From Goleter apudmare HA4340-LM2 (GTDB lineage: Bacteria; Cyanobacteriota; Cyanobacteriia; Cyanobacteriales; Nostocaceae), in assembly GCA_019359495.1 (NCBI GenBank), contig JAHHHF010000084.1:1-64000 (forward strand): DNA of 64,000 nucleotides. Reading direction: 5' to 3'. The notes below the pieces were generated by a model. It searched no databases. It was not told where the DNA came from and was given only the letters and a program-made list of their open reading frames with translations. Position numbers and translations under genes: made by a program. How positions within the stretch are numbered: the stretch's first letter is position 1; each line of letters starts with the position of its first letter. Below are positions 1-9,021 of the stretch, one piece after another.

Positions 1-969
1 ATTCAGCCGGACAGTGAAATTCCCGCATCAACTCAGCTATTTAATCAAATCCGCTTTGCGATCGCCTCCCGACAATATCCACCTGGATACAAGTTGCCCA
101 GCACGCGGGCCCTGGCAATGCAGACTGGTTTACATCGCAATACAATCAGCAAGGTTTACCGCCAGCTAGAAGACGACGGGTTTGTTGAGAGTCTAGCGGG
201 TTCGGGGATTTATGTCCGCGCTCAAGGCCATGAAGGCGGTAGCAAGCTACAATCACCAATTCTCAAACAACATCCAGAAGCAGACAAAATTGTTCAGCAA
301 GCACTTGATGAGCTACTATCCCAAGGGTGTTCACTCTCGCAAGCACGGGAGCTATTTTTAGCAGAAATTGACTGGCGCTTGCGTTGTAGTGCCAGAGTGT
401 TGGTAGCCGCGCCATCTCAGGATATTGGTGTGGGTGAGTTGATGGTATACGAATTGGAGGAAGCCTTGAAAATACCAGTGCAGCTGGTAGCAATGAATGA
501 TTTAGCTGCTGTACTAGATAAAACAAGCTCGGCAACAGTAGTCACAAGTCGGTACTTTATTAGTGATGTAGAAGCTATCGCCGCACCTAAAGCTGTACGC
601 GTGATTCCCCTCGATATTTACGACTATAGTAAAGAACTCAACCTGCTCAAAAACCTGCCCAAAGAAAACTGTGTGGGCATAGTTAGTCTAAGTGCTGGGA
701 TTGGTCGCCAAGCTGAAGTAATCCTCCACGGTTTACGCGGGGATGAACTGTTGATCATGACTTCCCAACCAAAAGATACTTACAAACTGCAAGCGATCGT
801 CAAACGATCTGAAGTGATTATTAGCGATCAAGCCAGTTATATGGCAGTACAAGCCGCAGTACAAGCCGCAATTGACGACATTATTCGTCCACCAAAGCTT
901 ATTAAGGTGGAAAATTATATTGGTATGAAGTCGATTAATTTGCTAAAACGAGAATTAGGTTTGGGTTAA
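1..969 (+). CDS. GntR-family transcriptional regulator, 5' truncated
   Basis: The reading frame is open from base 1, so the gene begins before the window; the TTG at 94 is internal. The first ~75 visible codons form a winged helix of GntR type, with an amphipathic first helix, the typical PPGYKLPSTRALA turn, a recognition helix around HRNTISKVYRQLE and a wing reading GFVESLAGSGIYV. The remaining ~240 residues are a ligand-binding or dimerisation domain I do not recognise; they do not look like a PLP-dependent aminotransferase (MocR) domain. GntR proteins repress operons in response to small metabolites. No target or ligand can be read from the context. Related cyanobacterial proteins exist as stand-alone regulators, but that is from memory, not from a search. 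Confidence 0.85.
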   Translation: MQPDSEIPASTQLFNQIRFAIASRQYPPGYKLPSTRALAMQTGLHRNTISKVYRQLEDDGFVESLAGSGIYVRAQGHEGGSKLQSPILKQHPEADKIVQQALDELLSQGCSLSQARELFLAEIDWRLRCSARVLVAAPSQDIGVGELMVYELEEALKIPVQLVAMNDLAAVLDKTSSATVVTSRYFISDVEAIAAPKAVRVIPLDIYDYSKELNLLKNLPKENCVGIVSLSAGIGRQAEVILHGLRGDELLIMTSQPKDTYKLQAIVKRSEVIISDQASYMAVQAAVQAAIDDIIRPPKLIKVENYIGMKSINLLKRELGLG

Positions 970-1019
970 TCTTTTTTCACTTCCTACCTCTGTGCTGAAT
1001 TCATGAGCGCAATTTTGCT

Positions 1020-1211
1020 ATGACCACGGCAACCAACAAACTCACTTATGCAGAGTATCTTCCGTATGAAGATGGCACAGATACCCAATATAAACTGGTT
1101 GAGGGAGAATTAGTTCTCATGAGTCTTGGCACTGGGAAGCACGGTGGGATCTCATTGAAGATATATATTTGGAGGTATAGCGATGGTTTCACCATTTCCA
1201 GAGATGATTGA
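1020..1211 (+). pseudogene. Truncated Uma2-family (DUF820) endonuclease N-terminus
   Basis: This 63-codon ORF opens like an Uma2/DUF820 protein: a short lead, then [13 protein letters not shown] and [12 protein letters not shown], the usual N-terminal strand-helix-strand. It derails after GTGKHGGIS and stops at 1211. The catalytic PD-(D/E)XK part seen in the intact copy just downstream is missing. An Uma2 protein is usually about 190 residues, so this is a remnant or a frameshifted gene. It precedes a 35-codon ORF and the intact Uma2 gene at 1308, which suggests decay of one member of a tandem pair. Confidence 0.6.
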
Positions 1212-1290
1212 CTATATTCAAGCACCAGTACCTCCAATGTTAGCAGAAAACTTAGCTTGGATAAATACAGTTTTGAAAGTCAGGGATTAA
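1183..1290 (+). CDS. Small ORF, 35 aa, unknown
   Basis: An ATG at 1183 follows a good Shine-Dalgarno (GGAGG at 1171-1175) by 7 bases and opens a 35-codon frame ending at 1290. It overlaps the end of the truncated Uma2 ORF in another frame. The peptide begins [15 protein letters not shown] and is not recognised. It may be a translated leftover of the decayed Uma2 gene or of a deletion junction. The ribosome-binding site is the only argument for expression. Confidence 0.3.
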   Translation: MVSPFPEMIDYIQAPVPPMLAENLAWINTVLKVRD

Positions 1291-1307
1291 GAAATTGAGG
1301 TTTTGAT

Positions 1308-1925
1308 ATGGCTCAAGCTTTACCCAAACTATTTACCTTTGAAGAATTTATCGCATGGCTACCGGAAAAGACCGGAAAGCATTACGAATTACACGATGGG
1401 ATAATTGTTGAAATGCCTCAGCCGAGTGGAAAACATGAAAAAGTTACGGGATTTTTAGCAGGGGAAATTACTGTTGAGTATAAGTGCCTAAAATTGCCAT
1501 ATTTTATTCCCAAAACAGCGTTAGTCAAACCACCGCGAAAATCATCGGGTTACTTACCTGATGTAATTTTAATTAACGATGCTAATTTAAAAAACGAAGA
1601 ATTGTGGGAAAAAGAATCTACTGTAACTCAAAGCGAATCTATTCCTTTGATTATCGAGGTTGTAAGCACAAACTGCGAAGATGATTATTACACCAAGTTA
1701 GGGAATTATGAAGCTATGAAGATTTCCGAATATTGGATCGTTGATTATGCAGCTTTGGGAGCCAGAAAATTTATTGGTAATCCTAAACAACCAACCATTT
1801 CTATTTATCATTTAGTTGAAGAGGAATATCAAGTCGCTCAATTTAGAAATTCAGAATTTATCGTATCCCCTACTTTTCCCGATTTGAAACTGACTGCTAA
1901 TCAGATTTTGAATAGTGCTTTGTAA
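1308..1925 (+). CDS. Uma2-family (DUF820) endonuclease
   Basis: A 205-residue protein of the Uma2 family, PD-(D/E)XK nuclease-fold proteins very abundant in filamentous cyanobacteria and of poorly known function. The N-terminal signature FEEFIAWLPEKTGKHYELHDG is followed by the catalytic core: YLPDV (Asp, about residue 86), then PLIIEVVS (Glu-Val, about residue 119), and a downstream Lys/Tyr region DDYYTKLGNYEAMKISEYW ending in IVDY. All usual core elements are present, so the fold is probably intact. It sits 17 bp after a small ORF and follows a truncated relative, so this may be a small tandem cluster. AT-richness is somewhat higher than in core neighbours. Confidence 0.85.
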   Translation: MAQALPKLFTFEEFIAWLPEKTGKHYELHDGIIVEMPQPSGKHEKVTGFLAGEITVEYKCLKLPYFIPKTALVKPPRKSSGYLPDVILINDANLKNEELWEKESTVTQSESIPLIIEVVSTNCEDDYYTKLGNYEAMKISEYWIVDYAALGARKFIGNPKQPTISIYHLVEEEYQVAQFRNSEFIVSPTFPDLKLTANQILNSAL

Positions 1926-1965
1926 TAAACTTTTTTATCTCTATTTTAGATACTAATATTTATTT

Positions 1966-2871
1966 TTAATATGTTGAAACTTGTAAAAACTCTCGAACTA
2001 AACTTAGGTAAGTTGAAGGATCTTCCAACATAGGAAAATGTGCTGTATTGGAAATCACCACAAACTCAACTTTATCATTCAATGCTGCTGCTTGACGACC
2101 CATTTCGGCGGGAATAATCTTGTCATACTCCCCAGCTACTAACAGTGTTGGTAGTGTCAATTTAGCAAACTCTTGTGGCATTAATTCCGCCTGGGCTTTA
2201 CTAACTGAAGTAAAAATTGTGCCCAGAGCAGCATCATAATCTGCTTCAAGGAAATCCCGCAAAAAAGCCTGACGTTCAGAATTCGGTATGGAACGATTTA
2301 AAAATCTAGCCATGAACATGCGATCCACAAATGGTATTTTTCCTAGCCATTTGGGACGAAATTTAACTACATAACCACCAAATTTATGAAAGTCATTAAA
2401 GGCTTTCTCGTCATACTCAAAAATGCCGCTACAAGTCAAAATCAATCTTTCCACACGTTTAGGGTAGCGATTGCAAAACAAAGTAGCTATTGACGCGCCC
2501 ATTGAATGAGCATGAATATAGACGCGTTGGAGGTGCAACTCATCTAGTAAAGCTGCTAAGTCGTCCGCGTATTCTTCTAACTCATAGGTTAATGCTTTTA
2601 GTGCGGTTGATTTTGATGGAGTAGACTGGGATTCAACAACAACCTCACTGGCTTGGGCAATAGTCGGTTTTCCACGAGAACGCCCAAATCCCCGCATATC
2701 GTAGAGTAAGCAATCAAATTGGTCTGATAAATCATTAGCCGTATTTATCCAGTACCTAGCCGAACCAGCCCAACCGTGGATAAAGACCATTACAGTCTTG
2801 ACTGAAGAAGCAGACGTTTGTTTTACCCACTCATAGTAATGCTCAACGCCACGAACATTTATGTAAGGCAT
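1966..2871 (-). CDS. Alpha/beta-fold hydrolase
   Basis: A 301-residue single-domain alpha/beta hydrolase. The oxyanion segment FIHGWAGSARYW is at about residues 30-41. The nucleophile elbow AHSMGAS places Ser123, the acid is probably Asp250 in VAGEYDKIIP, and the base His278 in NTAHFPMLEDP. A cap region lies between about 150 and 235. No signal peptide is visible, so it should be cytoplasmic. The substrate cannot be deduced; candidates are esters or lactones. It lies downstream of clpX on the same strand but is separated from it by an 85-bp repeat-rich spacer, so co-transcription is uncertain. Confidence 0.85.
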   Translation of the reverse strand: MPYINVRGVEHYYEWVKQTSASSVKTVMVFIHGWAGSARYWINTANDLSDQFDCLLYDMRGFGRSRGKPTIAQASEVVVESQSTPSKSTALKALTYELEEYADDLAALLDELHLQRVYIHAHSMGASIATLFCNRYPKRVERLILTCSGIFEYDEKAFNDFHKFGGYVVKFRPKWLGKIPFVDRMFMARFLNRSIPNSERQAFLRDFLEADYDAALGTIFTSVSKAQAELMPQEFAKLTLPTLLVAGEYDKIIPAEMGRQAAALNDKVEFVVISNTAHFPMLEDPSTYLSLVREFLQVSTY

Positions 2872-2877
2872 TTATCA

Positions 2878-2952
2878 TTTGTCCTCTGTCCTTGGTCTTT
2901 TGTCATTAGTCATCTTTTGAGAGTTAATGACTAATGACTCTAATGACTCTTG
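2878..2952. repeat. Short direct repeats in clpX-hydrolase spacer
   Basis: The spacer is made of near-repeats of the unit TAATGACTC and TCATTAGTC on both strands. Such low-complexity 7-10-base units are common filler between genes in Nostocales. The repeats allow imperfect hairpins and could act as a weak terminator for clpX, but no U-tract follows. Confidence 0.5.
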
Positions 2953-2956
2953 ACTC

Positions 2957-4306
2957 TTACGCTGATTCTGGCTTAGGTAGCGAAGAAGGATGTACAAGTA
3001 ACTCGGCGGTGGAACGCTTCTCAACCATCTCCCGTGTCACTGTACAGCGAGTTACATCCTTACGAGATGGTAACTCGTACATTACATCCAGCATCAATTC
3101 TTCCACAATGCCCCGCAGCGCCCTAGCACCAGTTTTGCGGCGGTAGGCTTCTTGGGCGATCGCTCGCAAGGCATCTGGCTTAAAATCTAACTGAACATTA
3201 TCCATCTTCAGCAGTTTCTGGTACTGTTTCACCAAGGCGCTACGTGGTTGGGTGAGAATCGCCATCAAGGCCTCTTCATCTAGTGGTTCGACCACGGCTA
3301 CCATTGGTATTCGTCCGATAAATTCGGGAATCATGCCGAATTTTACCAGGTCATCCGGTTCTAGATAACGAAGGGTGTCGGCGGCGCGCTTTTCTTTTGA
3401 CTGTCCTTCTCCCGGTTGCACAAAACCCATTGACTTTTTGCCAACTCTCTGATCCACAACCTTTTCTAGACCGACAAAAGCGCCACCACATACAAACAGG
3501 ATATTGCTCGTATCAATTTGGATACAGTCTTGATAGGGATGCTTACGCCCTCCTTGGGGTGGCACATTGGCGATTGTCCCTTCCAACATTTTCAGCAAAG
3601 CTTGTTGTACACCTTCGCCAGAAACATCTCGTGTAATCGAGGGATTCTCACTCTTGCGGGCAATTTTATCAATTTCATCAATGTAGATAATCCCGCGCTG
3701 GGCTTCCTCCACATCTAAATCTGCCACTTGCAGGAGTCGCAGCAAGATATTTTCCACATCTTCGCCCACATACCCAGCTTCGGTTAGCGTCGTGGCATCC
3801 GCAACAGCAAAGGGTACATCCAAGATTTTTGCTAGAGTTTGCGCCAACAGAGTTTTGCCGCAACCAGTGGGACCGATTAGTAAAATATTCGACTTTTGCA
3901 GTTCTACAGCATCATCTGCACCTGCTTTGCCATTGTTTTTAGACTGGACGATTGCTAGCCGCTTGTAGTGATTATAAACTGCGACTGACAACACTTTTTT
4001 GGCTTCGTCTTGACCAATGACGTGTTCGTCTAGATATTTTTTAATCTCTCTCGGTTTGGGTATCTGATTAAATGAGAGACTGGAAGAGCGTGTGCGCCGT
4101 TTTTGAGGTGGTTCTGACCTGGGTGCTGGTTGCGCTGTTGCTCCAGCTGCACCATTAGTGTCGAGCAACTCCTCATCTAGTATTTCATTACACAAGTCAA
4201 CGCACTCATCGCAGATGTAGACTCCCGGCCCTGCGATTAACTTACGCACCTGCTCTTGAGACTTGCCACAAAACGAACATTTTAAATGGGAGTCGTACTT
4301 AGACAT
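2957..4306 (-). CDS. clpX: ATP-dependent Clp protease ATP-binding subunit ClpX
   Basis: ClpX, the AAA+ unfoldase that recognises substrates and feeds them to ClpP. At 449 residues it has normal length. An N-terminal C4 zinc-binding dimerisation domain has Cys10, Cys13, Cys32 and Cys35. A low-complexity linker (about 50-80) leads to the AAA+ module: Walker A GPTGCGKT at 145-152, the pore loop GYVGEDV at 178-184, Walker B IIYIDEID at 206-213, and a Sensor-2 GAR segment near the C-terminus (KTGARALRG). The gene starts 9 bp after the clpP stop, so the two are almost certainly one operon transcribed clpP to clpX. Trigger factor lies immediately upstream on the same strand. Confidence 0.98.
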   Translation of the reverse strand: MSKYDSHLKCSFCGKSQEQVRKLIAGPGVYICDECVDLCNEILDEELLDTNGAAGATAQPAPRSEPPQKRRTRSSSLSFNQIPKPREIKKYLDEHVIGQDEAKKVLSVAVYNHYKRLAIVQSKNNGKAGADDAVELQKSNILLIGPTGCGKTLLAQTLAKILDVPFAVADATTLTEAGYVGEDVENILLRLLQVADLDVEEAQRGIIYIDEIDKIARKSENPSITRDVSGEGVQQALLKMLEGTIANVPPQGGRKHPYQDCIQIDTSNILFVCGGAFVGLEKVVDQRVGKKSMGFVQPGEGQSKEKRAADTLRYLEPDDLVKFGMIPEFIGRIPMVAVVEPLDEEALMAILTQPRSALVKQYQKLLKMDNVQLDFKPDALRAIAQEAYRRKTGARALRGIVEELMLDVMYELPSRKDVTRCTVTREMVEKRSTAELLVHPSSLPKPESA

Positions 4307-4315
4307 ACCAGCCTC

Positions 4316-5014
4316 TTATTTCAGAATGGTGACATTTTCCCCTGCGGTGGGAATATTTTGTCTGGAAATGACCTGATCGATCAAACCGTAGTTTTTTGCT
4401 TCTTCCGCCGACATGAAAAAGTCGCGTTCTGTATCTGCTTCGATTCTTTCTAAGGGTTGACCAGTATGCTGTGCCAGTAACTGATTCAATTTACCCTTAA
4501 TGTAAAGAATTTCTCTAGCTTGAATTTCTATGTCAATGGCTTGACCTTGAGCGCCACCAAGGGGTTGGTGAATCATAATTCGGGAGTCGGGTAGAGACAT
4601 GCGTTTACCCTTTGCCCCTGCTGTTAACAAGAATGCGCCCATGCTCGCAGCTAATCCAAAGCAGATGGTTACAACATCAGGACGGATCTGCTGTATTGTA
4701 TCATAGATTGCCATACCTGCGTAGACCGAGCCGCCAGGAGAATTAACGTACAGTTGAATATCCTTTTCAGAGTCTTCAGCGTCTAGAAATAACAATTGGG
4801 CCACAATTGAATTGGCGACGGTATCGTCTATTGGTGTGCCCAAGAAGATAATCCGCTCGCGTAGCAGGCGGGAGTAGATGTCGAAGGCTCTTTCTCCCAT
4901 GCCAGATTGTTCTACCACCATCGGCACGATGTTGTGTGGGCTGCTGAGGTGAGAGCTAATATCTGTGCGACTTAAACTGCTGATTGGGTAATTCCCCGAC
5001 TGCGATACAAGCAT
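4316..5014 (-). CDS. clpP: ATP-dependent Clp protease proteolytic subunit ClpP
   Basis: A 232-residue ClpP serine peptidase. The catalytic triad is intact: Ser124 in GLAASMGAF, His149 in MIHQPLGG and Asp198 in ERDFFM; the spacings of 25 and 49 match E. coli ClpP. The family core starts near [20 protein letters not shown] (residue 32), so the first ~31 residues are a propeptide-like extension. An internal start at 4921 (Met32) is possible, but cyanobacterial ClpP2 proteins usually carry an extension of this size. Cyanobacteria have several ClpP/ClpR paralogues; linkage to clpX identifies this as the copy probably partnered with ClpX. Confidence 0.97.
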   Translation of the reverse strand: MLVSQSGNYPISSLSRTDISSHLSSPHNIVPMVVEQSGMGERAFDIYSRLLRERIIFLGTPIDDTVANSIVAQLLFLDAEDSEKDIQLYVNSPGGSVYAGMAIYDTIQQIRPDVVTICFGLAASMGAFLLTAGAKGKRMSLPDSRIMIHQPLGGAQGQAIDIEIQAREILYIKGKLNQLLAQHTGQPLERIEADTERDFFMSAEEAKNYGLIDQVISRQNIPTAGENVTILK

Positions 5015-5299
5015 ACAAGAACATTTAAGAGTAAGTAGGACTGTGATGAGAGCAGCAATAACTCGGCTGACGCTAAGAGTGGATGCTGCCTGATGAACGG
5101 AGAAATTTTGCTTTCAGCTATGTGTTAACCATTATGCCTCATCTAAATTTTTATCGTGTGACGCGGTATTAAGCTAAGGTGATAATTATGTGTTGTTATT
5201 TATTTAACTTTTTTTAATCATCTTGCTTGAACCACTGCTGAGTGCTGAGGAGTAAAGGCGCAAGAGTTATTCTACCCAATTCCTATCTCCCCATCTCTA

Positions 5300-6718
5300 T
5301 TACTCAGGACTTGTAGTCGTCTCGGTGTTAGTAGGTTCGTCACTCGGTGTATCAGTTGGCGTTACTGACTCCTCTTCAACAGCATTTAAAGAGCCTTCGG
5401 GCACAAGTTCAATAGCAGAATGTTCTAGGAGCCAATCGACTACTTTGTCAGTTGCTAGTTCATTTTCCACCACTGAGTGCAGTCTATCTTCATCAACTTC
5501 TTCCTCTGGATACTGTTGTAATAGCTCTGCGACTTTAGCTTGAATTTCTTCAGGTGTCACCTGGATGGACTCGCGTTTACTAATTTCTTGCAAAGCCAAA
5601 GAACGTTTGAGACGTTCAATAGCTTCATCGCGCGATCGCTCTCTTAATTGAGGAATTATATCTGGGGTGAACAACTTCTTGACATCTAGTCCTTGTTGGG
5701 AAAGCCGAATTGCTGTTTGGGTGAGCATCGCATCGACTTCTTGCTCAATTAACGTGGCGGGCAAATCTACTTCTACATGCTTGAGTAGTTCAGCTAATAA
5801 GGCTTCTTGTTTGTTGGCTTTGGTTTTTTGCTCTGCTTCTTTTTGATAACGTTCTTCTAGGGAGGTACGTAATTCCCCTAAAGTATCGAAATCACTCACT
5901 TCTTGAGCAAAGTCATCATTCAACTCTGGGAGTTCTTTCTCTTTGAGTTCTTTGAGAGTAACTGTGAAGACAGCTGCTTTACCCGCTAACTCTTCGTTGG
6001 CATAAGGATCTGGAAACTGAGCTGCTATTTCTCTGGTTTCTCCAGGATTAATCCCTACTATCCCAGATACAAATCCGGGAATAAAGCGATCGTCGTACAA
6101 CTCTACTTGAAAATCTGTGGCTTCCCCACCAGGAATCGGTTTTGGCTCGGCATTTTCGTCTTCGCCCTCTGTTTTGGCTAGTACACCCTTAAAATCGAGG
6201 ACGGCGACATCCCCAATTTGGGCAGACCGTCCTTCCACAGGAATCAAGGTTGCCAGTTCTTGACGTTCTTTTTCTAGTACCTCATCCACACGCGATGGAT
6301 CGTACTTGACTTCCTCGGCTTTAGCTTGCAAATCTGTGTACTGGGATAGATTGATTTCTGGTTCCACATCGACAGCCGCAGAAATCGTCAGGGGTTTCCC
6401 TGGTTCATAGTTACTAATCAAATCCTCAAAGGATGAGCGTAATTGCGGTTGACCTATAGCCGGAATAGCTTCTTGTTTAACTGCTTGCTCAATCCCATCT
6501 TGAATTAGTTCTTCCAAGGCTGCTGCTTTAATGCTAGCCGAGCCATAGCGCTGTAGCAATATTTGCCGAGGCACCTTGCCTTTGCGAAACCCAGGAATAT
6601 TTGACGTACTGGTTAATTTTTTAATTACCTGTTCGTAGGTTTGCTTGGTACTTTCTGGTGTAATCTCTATTTCCAGCCCTATTTGACTGGCGGGAAGTTT
6701 CTCCTGGGTGACTTTCAT
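5300..6718 (-). CDS. tig: Trigger factor, ribosome-associated chaperone/PPIase
   Basis: Trigger factor binds ribosomal protein uL23 at the exit tunnel and shields nascent chains. From the chosen ATG at 6718 the protein has 472 residues. The ribosome-binding domain carries the signature GFRKGKVP (about residue 45). The FKBP-type PPIase domain spans about 165-265, followed by the helical arms. A Pro/Thr/Glu-rich acidic tail (last ~35 residues) is typical of cyanobacteria. An in-frame GTG at 6760 would add 14 residues not expected for the family, whose proteins normally begin MKVTQEKL, hence the choice of 6718. It precedes clpP-clpX by 285 bp on the same strand, a widely conserved chaperone-protease order. 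Confidence 0.96.
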   Translation of the reverse strand: MKVTQEKLPASQIGLEIEITPESTKQTYEQVIKKLTSTSNIPGFRKGKVPRQILLQRYGSASIKAAALEELIQDGIEQAVKQEAIPAIGQPQLRSSFEDLISNYEPGKPLTISAAVDVEPEINLSQYTDLQAKAEEVKYDPSRVDEVLEKERQELATLIPVEGRSAQIGDVAVLDFKGVLAKTEGEDENAEPKPIPGGEATDFQVELYDDRFIPGFVSGIVGINPGETREIAAQFPDPYANEELAGKAAVFTVTLKELKEKELPELNDDFAQEVSDFDTLGELRTSLEERYQKEAEQKTKANKQEALLAELLKHVEVDLPATLIEQEVDAMLTQTAIRLSQQGLDVKKLFTPDIIPQLRERSRDEAIERLKRSLALQEISKRESIQVTPEEIQAKVAELLQQYPEEEVDEDRLHSVVENELATDKVVDWLLEHSAIELVPEGSLNAVEEESVTPTDTPSDEPTNTETTTSPE

Positions 6719-7143
6719 GCTTAGTTTCTGTATTTCTGGTATTTTTGACTCCGAGTACACACAAAATGCGTGATGTCTCTGGGCTGGGATGGCAACTGCC
6801 TACAAGTTATTATCTTGAATCCCAATCATGGATCAGTGTCCTTCGGCAAAGATCCAGTGTACTGCTAATAGCAAATGACTTCACACTTTACCGCAATAAT
6901 TTTACTGATTGCATTCCCAAGGTGGTTAAACACCATGCACAGGGCATAGGGGATTTACACAATATTATGGCAGTGGTCTTTTCCCGCCAGGAAGGAAGAG
7001 GGTTTAACTTGTTGGTTCCATACACAAGAAGCGGAAGTACTGCGATTGAGACTGTTACTCACATGAATAACTAAGTCCTGATTACAAAATTGCAATCCAT
7101 CTTCAGGACTGAAAAACCTAATTAATTCAACGAAAGCGGCAAG

Positions 7144-7280
7144 AAACTCCATCCCCTTGTTGGTGGACGAGGTTGTTTCGCTCGTCTCTTGGGGAATATG
7201 CCCGGGAACTCTGGTCGAGTAGGGCTGCCCCCATGCCCAAAAACTCTATCCCCTTGTGGGTGGAGTTTTTCACTTGTTGG
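7144..7280 (+). ncRNA. Candidate structured RNA with repeated hairpins
   Basis: Two 24-base direct repeats, 7144-7167 and 7241-7264, match at 22 of 24 positions (core ATCCCCTTGT). Each folds back on itself around a CCCCTTG-containing loop. Between them are nested hairpins: TCCCC/GGGGA enclosing GACGAG/CTCGTC (7161-7186) and GCCC/GGGC (about 7200-7224). The second repeat is extended to a stem AAAAACTC/GAGTTTTT with additional inner pairs (7239-7269), which looks like an intrinsic terminator on the plus strand. Dense, GC-richer foldable sequence inside an AT-rich gap suggests a small RNA, a leader or an immobile element remnant. No Rfam family was recognised and the strand is inferred only from the terminator-like last hairpin. 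Confidence 0.3.
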
Positions 7281-7517
7281 GGGTTTCTCACTCATAATTG
7301 GGATTCTGACAACTAATAGACTTGTACTCGGAAAGCTAACACCGTGATATCCTTAGTTTTTAAGCGATAATTTTTTAGTACTCTCCAGTTTGAGCCTTGG
7401 GACTGGCTGTGTTGCCGCACATATTGTGCTAGTTTTAGTTCATTTGGATCATAGTACATTCATCGTCTTAGCAACCTAGACTTAACAGGTGAAATATTTG
7501 TTTACCTTCCAGGTGAA

Positions 7518-7534
7518 GGCGGTTGTAAACCGCC
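7518..7534. repeat. Perfect 7-bp hairpin upstream of asd
   Basis: GGCGGTT, a GTA loop and AACCGCC form a perfect stem about 280 bases upstream of asd. It is too far for translational control without a long leader. It belongs to the class of short palindromes scattered through this genome. Confidence 0.5.
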
Positions 7535-7795
7535 AAGTGCAGATATATCCATGCTTTGAGCACCATACTAATTTCCTGTACAATAATATATACTTTTTAA
7601 AATCAGTGAAAAGGCAGAGGAAAAGTTGTCATAAATTGCAATATTACTTAACTTAAGCTATGGCTCAGAAAATATAGATGTCATAAGATTAAAGAAAAGC
7701 GGCTAAATTAAAAAATATTATTAAATGTCTACTAATACCAATTACGTAAATTTAAGTCGTAGATATTGAAATTTTAAAGTGTAAATAACCTCTTA

Positions 7796-7802
7796 AAGGA
7801 GG
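7796..7802 (+). promoter_or_regulatory. Strong Shine-Dalgarno that fixes the TTG start of asd
   Basis: AAGGAGG lies 8 bases before TTG 7811. No in-frame ATG is found at a comparable position, and family proteins begin exactly at this residue, so the rare TTG start is well supported. Confidence 0.8.
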
Positions 7803-7810
7803 AAGCTGGG

Positions 7811-8863
7811 TTGTCTAAGTCTTATAGTATAGCTATTTTGGGGGCAACTGGTGCTGTTGGCACTGAGTTACTGGAGTTACTAGAAAACCGGGATTTTCCG
7901 TTGTCTCATCTGAAGTTATTGGCCTCAGAGAGGAGTGTAGGAAGGACATTAAGGTTCAAAGGGGAAAATTTATCGATAGAGTCAGTTAGCGATCGCGCCT
8001 TTGAAAATGTGGATCTTGTATTGGCTAGCGCAGGTGGTTCCACATCAAAAACTTGGGCAACCAAAGCTGTGGAAAAGGGTGCAGTAGTGATTGATAACTC
8101 CAGTGCATTTCGGATGCACCCGGAAGTGCCTTTGGTAGTACCAGAAGTCAATCCCCTAGACGCAGCTAACCACAAAGGGATTATTGCTAATCCCAATTGC
8201 ACCACAATTTTAATGACCTTGGCAGTCTGGCCCTTGCATCAAGTCAATCCAGTGCAGAGGATCGTCGCAGCTACCTATCAATCTGCTAGTGGTGCTGGAG
8301 CAAAAGCAATGGCCGAGGTGAAAAGCCAAGCCAGCGCGATTTTACAAGGACAACCACCAGTAGCCGAAGTGCTACCTTATACCTTGGCATTTAATTTATT
8401 CCCGCATAATTCCCCCCTCAATGATGTCGGGTACTGCGAGGAAGAAATGAAGATGGTAAATGAAACTCGGAAAATTTTTGGCACGCAACAAATCAGAATT
8501 ACTGCCACTTGTGTGCGGGTTCCCGTACTCCGTGCCCACTCGGAAGCTATTAATATAGAATTCCAGACACCTTTTAACCCAGATGTCGCCAGAGAAATTT
8601 TAAGTTCCGCTCCTGGTGTTAAATTGGTAGAAGATTGGAGAACAAATCATTTTCCGATGCCAATTGAAGCTACTGGGAAGGATGAAGTTTTAGTCGGCAG
8701 AATTCGTCAGGATATTTCTCATCCATGTGGCTTAGAATTGTGGCTATGTGGCGATCAAATTCGTAAAGGTGCAGCTTTAAATGCAGTGCAAATTGCCGAG
8801 TTATTAATAGAGAAAAATTGGCTCAAGCCTGTAACAGTACGTGTATCGAGTGAGAAAAAATAA
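7811..8863 (+). CDS. asd: Aspartate-semialdehyde dehydrogenase
   Basis: Converts aspartyl-4-phosphate and NADPH to aspartate semialdehyde, the branch point to lysine/diaminopimelate, threonine and methionine. The 350-residue protein has the N-terminal Rossmann motif GATGAVG at 11-17, the active-site Cys130 in NPNCTT and the base His243 in RAHSEA. Length is normal. The start is TTG, supported by a strong Shine-Dalgarno. dapA follows 158 bp downstream and uses this product, so the pair is a metabolic unit. The spacer between them contains two direct copies of CGCTTGCAAG and no clear terminator. Confidence 0.97.
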   Translation: MSKSYSIAILGATGAVGTELLELLENRDFPLSHLKLLASERSVGRTLRFKGENLSIESVSDRAFENVDLVLASAGGSTSKTWATKAVEKGAVVIDNSSAFRMHPEVPLVVPEVNPLDAANHKGIIANPNCTTILMTLAVWPLHQVNPVQRIVAATYQSASGAGAKAMAEVKSQASAILQGQPPVAEVLPYTLAFNLFPHNSPLNDVGYCEEEMKMVNETRKIFGTQQIRITATCVRVPVLRAHSEAINIEFQTPFNPDVAREILSSAPGVKLVEDWRTNHFPMPIEATGKDEVLVGRIRQDISHPCGLELWLCGDQIRKGAALNAVQIAELLIEKNWLKPVTVRVSSEKK

Positions 8864-9021
8864 AAAATTAAATTTCGTTCGGAAAATTAGCGCTTGCAAG
8901 ATACAAAAAAACAACTTAAATGAGCAGATCACGCTTGCAAGCAATTTGTAGATAGGTTATTAAAATAGAAAACCACCAAGACCCAAAAAACAAAAAAAGG
9001 TAATGTAGGAGTGAAACAAGG

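Larger units (their letters stand above)
6719..7810. other. 1.1-kb non-coding gap between tig and asd
   Basis: This divergent intergenic region holds no convincing gene; short ORFs on both strands (for example 6745-7074) show no family resemblance. It contains an inverted repeat 7074-7081/7103-7110 (AGTCCTGA with its complement, 21-base loop), a structured segment at 7144-7280 described separately, and a perfect hairpin GGCGGTT-GTA-AACCGCC at 7518-7534. The promoters of tig and asd must lie here. The last ~200 bases before asd are AT-rich. The size is unusual next to the tight packing of the core genes on both sides. Confidence 0.6.

Noticed and set aside
6745-7152. Short ORFs on both strands in the tig-asd gap
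   Set aside because: No family resemblance, no ribosome-binding site, and they overlap the tig start or the structured repeat.
7144-7264. The two 24-base repeats as a CRISPR remnant
   Set aside because: Only two copies, a 73-base interval, internal hairpins in repeat and interval, and no cas gene in the window.
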